64,000 bases of DNA, from the NCBI GenBank assembly GCA_016648135.1, contig JADDOH010002000.1, positions 186,001 through 250,000 of the forward strand. Reading direction: 5' to 3'. Below the pieces are notes generated by a model. The model was given only the letters and a program-made list of their open reading frames with translations, was not told the DNA's origin and did no database searches. Made by a program: the position numbers and the translations under genes. This DNA comes from Agrypnia vestita (taxonomy: Eukaryota > Arthropoda > Insecta > Trichoptera > Phryganeidae). Shown here piece after piece: positions 54,984 to 64,000 of this stretch (its first letter is position 1; each line of letters starts with the position of its first letter).

Positions 54984-56295
54984 GGTTCAAGTGGGGAACA
55001 GTGTAACATGGGACACAGTGTTACATTAGTAATATTTCTTTCTCTTTTTACTCCCTTTATATTAACTCGTGGCGTCTGCTTGCTTGCCGTCAACAAAAAC
55101 TTTGGATCGATTTTTGACCCGTTTCCGACCCGCGATCCAATCGAGCTGAAACTTGGCAAGCAGACTTGTGGCGACGATCAAGAAGATCTATCAAATTTTC
55201 GTTGAAATTTTTTTTAATAATTATAGTATAATTTCGGATTTTTAGAAATTTTATTGTTTTTTTCAAATTGGAATCATTAGAAAAGTTTGATTAGCAACGG
55301 CGCGGCGGCCCGATAACGTCGCGGAATATATTCTAAATTTGAATTACTCCGTCGGTATACATAATAGGTACTTCACTACGAATTTCGAAAATTTACAAAA
55401 CAATTCGTTCACAGATGACAGCAAAATTGGATTTTTTGGAAAAAAATCAAATAATAATTTATTTCTTTTAGATTTTTGCTTAGTTTTGAAGAATTCTACA
55501 TTACTCAAATCTGATTCTGACTAAGGGCCGGTTGTTTCAAGTTGGATTAAAGTAAGCGTTCTCTTAAAGCATAGATTTTTACGTTCTCCACCAATCAGAC
55601 GATCCGTTTTCGTAAAAATCTATGCTTTTATCGACCGCCTACTTTGATCGAATTTGAAACAACCGGGCCTAAATCATTTGACGCTGGAAATTCATAAGGT
55701 ACGATATTGATGATAATTGAATCTATCAAAATCTTGACTTCTCAAAACATCTGACATTTTAGAAATATATCAAATTTCTGTAAGTTTAGTGTTATGTTAT
55801 ATGTTTTAATTCGTCTTTAATTATTGTTATATTTTACAAAGAAAGGGAGTATAGTAAAAATTTGGTTTTTATGGGTTACTTTTTTAATTTGTCTATTGCG
55901 TCTCTTTACGTATTTTGACAATATCGTGCACCGCAATCTTAAATCTTATTAAGATATTATTGAGGTTAAAGAATTTTTGTTTTCCATATTTTATTTTCAA
56001 TTTTTTATTTCCATATTTTATTTAATCTCAAGTTTAGTTCAATGGTATATGCCCCGTATTGTATACTGTACCCCTGTGGCTGTTAAACTGTACCCCATCC
56101 CAGGGCACATTTAAAAAAACTGAAAGGAAAACTGCCAAATTAAGTCATTTCTAACTATAATTGCAATGTTTTTTAAGCCTAATTTGAAGGTAAAAAACTT
56201 CTGAATCTTCAGGCAATAATGAAAGAAATATAACACAAAGGTTTTTTTCTAAAAATAAAAAAGACTTTTTTGTTACACTGTTCCCCACTTGACCC
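54984..56295. mobile_element. Inverted-repeat DNA element with TA duplication
   Basis: Ends GGTTCAAGTGGGGAACAGTG and CACTGTTCCCCACTTGACCC, each flanked by TA. 1,312 bp. A family A miniature element is nested at 55,524-55,671. No transposase frame. A related internal fragment is at 50,271-50,825. Confidence 0.85.
55524..55671. mobile_element. Miniature inverted-repeat element, family A copy 4 (nested)
   Basis: agggccggttgtttcaagtt and gaatttgaaacaaccgggcc are inverted and flanked by TA. Nearly identical to the copy at 60,213. Confidence 0.9.
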
Positions 56296-56420
56296 TACAC
56301 ACAGTACACACACATTTTTATTAATTTCATTATAGATTCCGTAAAATTTTACAGCGGAGACCATAGATGTGAGATGTCATCATATTATGTACATGTGTGT
56401 ATTTATATATTATGTACATA

Positions 56421-56935
56421 TACAGGGTTTTTTGTAAAACATTAATAACCTGGCAGGACTATACTCCTGCCTTGATTGTGAGTCAAATATGTTCAAGCTA
56501 TCATGACTTAATATCAATAGTTATGGAGATGTGCGACATCAAAGATTGCATTTTTTTTCAATATTTCTGACTTATTTTTTGTAAAACGTTGGACTATCAT
56601 TATAGTAACTTAAATCAATTACGAAAAATTCATTTGTTACAATACAAGTTAAATAAAATGATTAAAACCCCGAAAAAATCCAAAGGATTTTATTTTTTTA
56701 TTTGACTTGTATTGAAGGGAATGAATTTTTCACATTCGATATAAGTTACTGTAATGATAGTCCAACGTTTTACAAAAAATAAGTCAGAAATATTGAAAAA
56801 AAATATGCAAACTTTGATGAAGCATATCTCCATAACTATTGATATTAGGTCATAATAGCTTGACCATTTTCGACTCATAATCAAGGCAGGAGTGTAGTCC
56901 TACGAGGTTATTAATGTTTTACAAATAACCCTGTA
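56421..56935. mobile_element. Palindromic miniature element, family C, best complete copy
   Basis: tacagggttttttgtaaaac at the left, ttttacaaataaccctgta at the right; long arms with few mismatches. Confidence 0.9.
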
Positions 56936-56939
56936 CAAT

Positions 56940-59900
56940 CATATGGACATGTACATAATAGAAGAAGCCGATAAATTTCTGCAAGGAATTATACGAGTCA
57001 TTAATAGATTAAACAAAATTTTGAATTTTCCCAGATGCAATTCAAAATTTCAAAACCGCGAAACATTCAGAGAGATATCTCTGATTAAAAAAATTGTGGT
57101 TTACAAAAACAATTCAATTTTTCCACGGTGGGGTAACCGGAAACTCGTAACGCGGGAATGAATTTTCTGATTTATTTTTTGCCAATTGTCAAGTTGGGTC
57201 AATGACCTACGATTTATTTCATAATTCACTTATTGCAAACAATCGTAATGTGAACAATACCATAGATATCTAGAAGAAAGTATATCTAATAAAGTGGCGT
57301 AGATTCACTATCTTTCGGGTAGCCGAATAAGATTTTACAGAGCACGCGTGTGTGCCGCTTAATCAACAGGACTTTAGCTAGATGTAAAAACCAAACAAAT
57401 TAAGAAAAAGTATTTAAAACAATGCTAATTTGTGAAATTCAATATCTCGCAAATGTAATGCAGCATCCAGGGAAGCATCAGATCTTGCAGGGAAAGATAG
57501 CTAGGTATTGGGACCCTCGAAGAAAGAAAAAAACATCATGGCTAAAGAACCCGAGGGGATGATTTGGCGGTAAACAAAATAATGATAACCAATGTCAGTG
57601 AAATGGCATAGATAAATAAAAAAATAAAAAAACACGAGGCATAGATAAACAACGCAGTATTTAATAGTTTTGAGAAATGTTTCTAACCAAACTTAGTCAG
57701 TGAACAAAAAAACTGTAATATCAGATTTACAATAACAACTCTCAAATCACGAAACTGAACTATCTGAGGAATATTCCACTGGGGTGTTTCTGAGATAAAT
57801 ACAAACAAAAAATCTGACACTACTCAAATAAACTTGTCTGGAATATATGAAAACAGCATCTTATTGGAAATAAGTTTGTAAAAACAATTACCAACTCAGT
57901 TTTCCTTTTAAGAATACTTATATGTGTATGAATAAATATTTAACTTTTGAATATGGATATTGCTGTCTTTGCTATGATGTTTCAATCTAAAATCTACGTA
58001 ATTCTCATTCATATATCTCTCTCACGTGAAACATGCTTAGATTCTTGTGACCTCTCCAGGAAGCCCAGTCACTCTTAGGATTTACGCCACGTTAAGCTAC
58101 GCTTATCACATTAGGGTCTACGCTAAAATTCATTTTCTAAAACCGTCCCAAAGATACGCCTCAAAATCAGCCCGAATTCAGAGGAATTTTCAGTACAAAA
58201 TTACACTTTTAAGGCGTATAAACAGTAGGTACTTACGGTGCGTATGTGAATCACTCAGTGGTGTGACAGGCGCTTTGTACATGAAAACTTTGGTGGCAAT
58301 AAGTACAGATGATATCATTCCAGAACGTAAGTCTTTTCTCGATGGCGGCGTTATTTTTAACCTACGTTTATATCGCTCACCGCGAATTATCATTCGATAG
58401 TAGGTACCGAGAACACCTTTATTGAACTTCGATCGAAATCCGGTAGATAAGGAGTAAGATTATGCTTTGCCTTGTGCAGGAGTTCGCGTCACGGCTTTGA
58501 GGTCGTATTGCGCAACACCAGGCCTTTTTTACTAGCAGACGGCCTACAAAAATGATATAATTCAGCAGACGTTTGCACCGATAAGCACGGCGAAGAACTG
58601 CTTATATGGAGATAAAAAGAAATAAATAGAATTTTATTTCGAAATCATAAAAATGTTCGCTATTTTTGGCAATGACGTCTCTCTTGCTTTGTGTCGTAAT
58701 TATTTTTGACATCTTTCCTCTCGCTTTCCTGTAATCTATGGCAGTGATTTCGTGAAAAAGGACGGGAATGCGTAACAGGAAGTAAGACGCGCGCAATTTC
58801 ATTTAAGGCGGGACAGCCGATTCACAACCATGCGTATCTGTCAAATTACATCGATAGATCATGTGTGTTCGGCGTCACGGCGGTGTCACGGCGATACATC
58901 AAGCCGTGCGCGACATGTCATTTGAGCGCAAATCGAATAAAAATTACACGTTCGTTACATATTTATGGTACATACAGTGCTAAAACAGTAAGGTTTTGAT
59001 AGAAAGAGATGGTCGTACATTCTTCGCTTTCGTCCGCGTCAGGCATCCCCACAGAAGTACCTCACGTATCAAAATATTTACTCATTTAACTTTAGACAAA
59101 TGATCTTATATTATTTGAGTCGACTTATTATTTTCCGTAAATAATTTAAGAATCATAGTAATAATTCTGAACTCCTTTTTAAATCAATGCATATCGTAAT
59201 ATGACAATAACAAAACAATTACCTAGCCCCACGAACGTACTGCGTATATCAAAACGTATCGACAAATTCCCGTATTTTATTTACGTCCAATTATTACTTA
59301 CTGTATAGAATTTAAAAAACATTAATAATTCTGAAATACTTTTCAAATCATAATTAATACCGTTAATATTAAACAAGAAATAAATACATGGTAGACATGA
59401 ACGCGCATGCGCACGGCGCGTACAGTATGTATCTTGATACCGTTCGAAAATCCATATAAAACCTTAATATATGGGATATATCAATTGCTTTTGAGCGTAT
59501 TATATAATAATAATTCATATAAATGTTAAATTTGGCGTAAAAGTACGATAAATAGTGAAATAAATGACGAGGAGTATTCGGCTACATAAACACGACTGAC
59601 CACTGCCGTGGGCAGACGGCATCCAACGCGCATTCTGACGTTGATGATGTCGTTTTTCATACTTTAGAATTTTTATTTTCAAATAATAATTAACGTATTT
59701 TTTATGAAAAATTTAGCTTTTTAATAGTGAATGAAGACTCAAAAAGCGAATATAGATACAATATATCGTTTAAAATCATATTTTTATATGAATAAACAAC
59801 ATTTGAAAATGACCAAAAATTGTAAATAAAAAAGCATGTTTCAAAAATCATATTTTTTTTAAATATTGAATATTTCTTAATTTCCTACGTACGGATTCTA

Positions 59901-60205
59901 GATAATTAAGTAAACTTTATACGTATAAAAAAACATATTATGCTTACATAGAAATTTTAAACGAACCACTCTACGCCCGGGAACATTAAAATTTTTTTTT
60001 TTTGCTGCGGCCTGTGGATTAATGCCTATATTTTTCTTAATTATTGTAAATAATGTTTAGTTTATTACTTTTATATAAGAATAAAGGTTCTATCTAAGTT
60101 ATCGCCCTAAAAAATTGCAATCTATCATATACATTCTGATATAAAGGAATAATAAAAACCCACATCTTCGTAAAAAACGCCGAAATATGCATTTGCAGTG
60201 AGTGT
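56940..60205. other. Long intergenic stretch without a supported gene
   Basis: 58,040-58,080 recalls the SINE head seen at 371 (gtgacctctccaggaagccc). At 58,282-58,328 the plus strand has ATG, 15 codons (MKTLVAISTDDIIPE) and a strong donor GTAAGT, which could be a first exon but has no partner. The rest is AT-rich with no recognised element. Confidence 0.35.
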
Positions 60206-60212
60206 ACCGCCT

Positions 60213-60361
60213 TAGGGCCGGTTGTTTCAAGTTGGATTAAAGTAAGCGTTCTTTTAAAGCATAGATTTTTACTTTCTCCACCAATCAGACGATCCGTTTT
60301 CGTAAAAATCTATGCTTTGATCGACCGCTTACTCTGATCGAACTTGAAACAACCGGGCCTT
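60213..60361. mobile_element. Miniature inverted-repeat element, family A copy 5
   Basis: agggccggttgtttcaagtt at the left, gaacttgaaacaaccgggcc at the right. About 95 percent like the copy at 55,524. Confidence 0.9.
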
Positions 60362-60364
60362 AAC

Positions 60365-60955
60365 CAATGAGTGCGCGTGATTTGTGCACGGTTTGTCCCA
60401 AAGCCGCACGATCAGGACGTCCCATACTCTTCGTCTAATTTTATTAGCGCGTCTTTTCGAAGAACAAAGAAAGTTTTGAGATTGTTTTTAGTATGATGGT
60501 TGCAAATTAAATTGGAGAAAGATATTTTTTATCAGCTAAAGAGGATAAAAAATGAATTTAGGACAACAATGACTCAAGATAAATTATGTTCATAGAGTGA
60601 CAAACTGCGCAGTTTATCATTTGATGATGTCATCAGTGACTTTGCTCTGGCAAAGGCAAGAAAGAAAATATTTTAGTTTAATATAATTCCTTAATCCTTA
60701 TAAGTTATAACATTTTTTCAGAAATTAGATAAGCCTTTGTAAATTGTGCCTTTTAAATAACTTTTGTTTCTTTTTACCAGAGTTTAAACTTTTAATATTG
60801 TTATGAATAAAAATGATTTTAATTAACTTTATTTAATAATTATTATTTCACTTTCTAGATACTTCTTAATTGTATTTCAGTTTAACCCTCTAGGTATCCG
60901 AAAATCTTATTTCTCATATCTCAAATACATAGCTTAGGGCCTTATCAAGTCTAAA
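60365..60955. other. Intergenic, nothing recognised
   Basis: AT-rich, no gene. Confidence 0.4.
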
Positions 60956-60960
60956 TCCGT

Positions 60961-61391
60961 CCCTGGCCGTAGGAGCTAAAGCCAAGAGATGTGGAAGGCG
61001 ACTTTTCATTTGTGAACAGCTACTCCGACGGCAGAATCAAAAAGGTTTTCTCGTTCGGTTTTTTCGAGATCGGTATCGACTACAATTGATTCAACTGAAC
61101 CAAGCATTGAAGGAAAAATGTCCGCAATACGCGCAGAGACACGATAAAGCTATTTTTCAGAATAACAATGCTCGGCCCCACATTGCTAGGCTAGTCAAAG
61201 CGTACGCTGAAATGGGAAATCCTATCCCACCCGCCATATTCTCCAGACATTTCTCCTCCCGATTACCACTTGTTTCGATCGATGAATCATGGTCCCTTTT
61301 TATGAAGATACCAAAAAATGGGTTGATTCGTGGATGGCCTCAAATAACGAGTCATTTTTCCGACATGGTACAGTTAGTGATGATATTTTAA
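60961..61391 (+). pseudogene. mariner transposase fragment of a second lineage
   Basis: Pieces in shifting frames: ELKPRDVE near the left, then LIQLNQALKEKCPQYAQRHD, then IFQNNNARPHIARLVKAYAE, which is the block around the second catalytic residue (Asp replaced by Asn), then in another frame PDYHLF-like and KKWVDSWMASNNESFF. The block with the first Asp is deleted. Different from the mariner at 34,955. Several indels; dead. Confidence 0.75.
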
Positions 61392-61540
61392 CCGGTGACA
61401 CACTAACCGTTTTTTGAGATTTGTATCTGATTGCATCAATGATTGGCAACTCTTTTTTCGCTTATTATATCTTAGTTACCAATCATCGGTACAATCAGAT
61501 ACAAATCCCAAATAACTGTACCGAAAATAACTGATTAATA
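61385..61540. mobile_element. Palindromic miniature element
   Basis: accggtgacacactaaccgt...gagatttgtatctgattg faces caatcagatacaaatcccaaataactgt. A related half is at 11,150-11,215. Confidence 0.7.
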
Positions 61541-61544
61541 AAAT

Positions 61545-62100
61545 TGTTTCATCATCACTAGTATCCGTATGCTGCCAAAAAGATCTGAAAAAGTAGTGGC
61601 TAGCGATGGACAATACTTTGAATGATCAACTTGTAACCGCTTTTCAAAAATAAAGCTGTAATTTTATAAGAAAATCCCTCAAAATTAATGCACGGTCCTA
61701 TTAACATATTCAAGCTATTGGATGAACCTCAATAAACATCAAAAAATTAAATTTGGTATGGTAATATTGCAAGAAATATACAACTGCATCAGATTTAATA
61801 GAAACGCTACATCGGCGTTTCCTCATGCTGACAATAGATACTGTACAGCTCGCTGGTGATAAGGCGGTTTTCTTGCTATCGTAACGTATTCAAGTAGGTA
61901 CCTACATAGATTAGACAAAATTATAAATAAATCAATTATGATATCATACAGCTAATAGGTAGCTAGGTACCTACGTCATGAAAATACTCGAGTAACATAT
62001 TAGGGACGCATTTTTTTTTAGCTGAAAATAAAATCATAACATAGCGGCCATTCCAGTATTACGTAAGCACCAAAGGGGGTTGGGGGGGTCTTTGCTTTGC
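61545..62100. other. Intergenic, nothing recognised
   Basis: No gene or clear repeat. Confidence 0.4.
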
Positions 62101-62105
62101 TTATT

Positions 62106-62375
62106 TTTAATTCAATCAATTAGAAAGTTCATTATTCGTATTTATGAATAATTTAACATTTGTTTACGTTTTAGAGCTTTCTGATTGATTGAATTCATTA
62201 ATTTCAAACCTGTCAAACTTAAAACTTTGAAAAGGCGGCAATACAATGATGCTACTACACATACCTACCTGTCAAGATTGGAATAGAGATCTGACATCCC
62301 AATATTGCTATTTTCAGAATAGCACAGATTAACTGTCAAGATACAGAATATTGCTTATTTTAGAACACGGCCGAT
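62106..62375. mobile_element. Miniature inverted-repeat element, family B copy 3, left end lost
   Basis: ttcaatcaattagaaagttc...gagctttctgattgattgaa...gttttagaacacggcc matches families at 10,749 and 32,966. Confidence 0.7.
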
Positions 62376-62394
62376 AGTCTATAAATTTATAGGA

Positions 62395-62520
62395 ATCGTG
62401 ATTTTGGAAGGTATAGATACATAAAATCTAGAATTCTGTTTATTTTAAATTAGTAATCCTCGGTGACTGCATTCAAAACAATTTTTTAAATTTTTGGATA
62501 TTGCTGCTTTTGCTTTTATA
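62395..62520 (+). repeat. Copy of the sequence before the 27-bp repeat at 51,003
   Basis: aaatctagaattctgtttat...cctcggtgactgcattcaaaac...ttttgcttttatag matches the minus strand at 51,115-51,235. Confidence 0.7.
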
Positions 62521-62524
62521 GGTA

Positions 62525-63655
62525 AGTTGTTTCGTGATCGCTGCGCGCGGGCCGCGCCAAGATTTGATTGGTTGGGCTGGCGCCTGATGTGTCCTGCGCC
62601 GATCGCTGGCCAGGATTCGAATTTTTAAAAATCCGCGCAGTGACAGGTGAAATGCGTGTCAGGTGTCGTTTTTCGATGGGAATCGACATTCCTCTTCGTT
62701 TGTGTTCAAGTTCAGTTCCATTTAGCCTTCCGCAAGAGACAACCCTACTATTCCGGATTCGACGAAGCCAGGAGAATCTCGATTGAAGCGGCACCCGCCT
62801 TCCCAGGAAACCGCAAGTACCATTTTGTCCACTGTGTCGTAGTTAGCTTTGGCCCAATGTATCTCGGGTGTCATTTACGATCAATCATATCGGCGGCGAT
62901 TGGAAAGGAAAATCTTTCTTTCTAATATCCGACCCGCGTGCGATGGTGGCGAGACATTCGTCATCGTACATAAGTAGGTACCTAATTTACCTAATTTTTG
63001 GACCAGTAGTTTTGATTTTGCACAAGTGAACAAGTTGACTAATGTTTTTATTTCTTGCCAAACTTTTCAAATAATAAATCATGTCATTTGTCCTTTTTCA
63101 AAAATTTAAAAAAAGTCGCATTTTATTTTCTTTTCCGACCCATCTAATTTTTCCTTGCTAGACATGTGTCTAAAGAACAACTCTGCACACTTAATTCAAA
63201 AATCGATTTTATTGAATCATTCGGTTGTTCCACAGAATTGCTCTTCTTGTTGATCGTTGAATGAATAATAATGAAATGAAAGCATTCACGACATCCCTTG
63301 CGGCTAGATGTCACGGGTACCTACCGCGTAATCAGCGATCGATGGATTGATACCAAAGGTCGTCCGTTATCGGCTATCGGCAGCTATCGGCTGCCTTGCG
63401 CCTGGCCTACGCAGGATACGGCACGAACGCCGAGGAAACATTCCGCTATCGAAAATGCGAAATGAATACGCAAAATGAATATCCCATAAAATTTGCACGA
63501 TTCAATGTCAATCCGAGAACGCGGCGCGCCAAGCCTGTAGAATTATTTTATCTATGGCCTGTAGTGGTGTTTAGGTATACAGGGTTACCAGATGCAACAA
63601 CCAAAAAGGAGGACAATTATTGAGGAGGACAATCTACATATTATACGTATCCCAC
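62525..63655. other. Moderately G/C-rich intergenic sequence, no supported gene
   Basis: Open frames on both strands at 62,516-62,925 and 63,396-63,623 have no recognised domain. A CCAAT box at about 62,560 (gattgg on plus) could belong to a promoter. Nothing firm. Confidence 0.35.
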
Positions 63656-63656
63656 A

Positions 63657-63690
63657 CTAGCTGTTTGTACCCGGCGTTTCACGGGTTAAT
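63657..63690 (-). repeat. Retroelement or Helitron end
   Basis: actagctgtttgtacccggcgtttcacgggt resembles the very common insect repeat end actagctt-gcccgcg-ttcgc; read on the minus strand it would end in CTAGT. Confidence 0.4.
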
Positions 63691-63779
63691 GATTAAGTTA
63701 AAAATAGGTTTGTGGGGGGGAAACAAAGGTTCCACTGTTTTGCAAAGCTTCTAATATTTTTTCCCTGTTATCTAGGCTG

Positions 63780-64000
63780 GGATGGATTGGGATATCCAGG
63801 GGGAAATGTGACCGGGTGCTAAAGAATATATATGTAAAATTTGGGTTAGATCTGTCAAACGGTACAGATTTGCATAGAAAATATATTAATGAGAGGAGGG
63901 TGGGGTAAAATGGGAGAAGGGGAATATAGCCCACGTTTTCCGCCTTGTCTTAAAGAAGAAGTATGCAAAATTTAGGTCAGATCTGTCAAACAGTATATAT
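63780..64000. repeat. Direct repeat at the window edge
   Basis: aaatttgggttagatctgtc (63,838) recurs as aaatttaggtcagatctgtc (63,969) with similar words around it; part of a dispersed repeat that runs out of the window. Confidence 0.6.

Noticed and set aside
58047..58400. A 117-codon plus-strand gene
   Set aside because: Begins in a SINE-like sequence and has no domain; only a small inner exon candidate is noted.
62516..62925. Genes on either strand in the G/C-richer stretch
   Set aside because: Overlapping frames on both strands, none with a domain; probably chance in G/C-rich DNA.

Overview
The window looks like nuclear DNA of an insect, most likely a moth or butterfly. The reasons are spliced genes with GT-AG introns, an AT-rich background dotted with taggtacctac-type words, many decayed DNA transposons, a Helitron-like repeat end that I associate with Lepidoptera, and tRNA-derived SINE pieces. 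Nothing here is bacterial and there is no operon. Species and chromosome cannot be read from the sequence.

Left part (1-13,000, + strand): two small two-exon genes for a mitochondrial inner-membrane subunit, best read as cytochrome c oxidase subunit 8 (COX8). The exon order is 1b (1569-1688), 1a (7128-7253), 2a (9584-9688), 2b (12830-12940). Every exon ends or starts in phase 0, so gene a appears to lie whole inside the 11-kb intron of gene b. Each predicted product has 76 residues.

Middle part (23,400-42,200, - strand): a 14-exon gene for a scaffold protein of about 1,391 residues. It has a pleckstrin-homology-like domain at the N-terminus, long low-complexity middle exons and two PDZ-like domains at the C-terminus. 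I rebuilt it from splice sites; all 13 junctions keep one reading frame. I do not assign a gene name. Upstream of it on the same strand, 46,613-46,682 looks like the last coding exon of another gene whose other exons I cannot find.

The rest is mainly transposable-element debris: a pair of 1.6-kb hAT-like elements in opposite orientation 41.5 kb apart (5,014-6,621 and 48,170-49,780), a second hAT-like element with an 8-bp target duplication (25,130-27,698), a broken 1,284-bp mariner (34,955-36,238), a Tigger/pogo-like element (37,672-38,222), LINE reverse-transcriptase fragments, at least four families of inverted-repeat miniature elements with several copies each, and tandem arrays with units of 21, 27, 33, 41 and 56 bp. 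Several sites carry hammerhead-ribozyme-like cores; the best is at 4,202-4,232.

The observations most worth follow-up are the nested COX8 pair, the hammerhead-like motifs, the full PH/PDZ gene model, and two near-perfect long palindromes (16,562-16,603 and 53,114-53,155).
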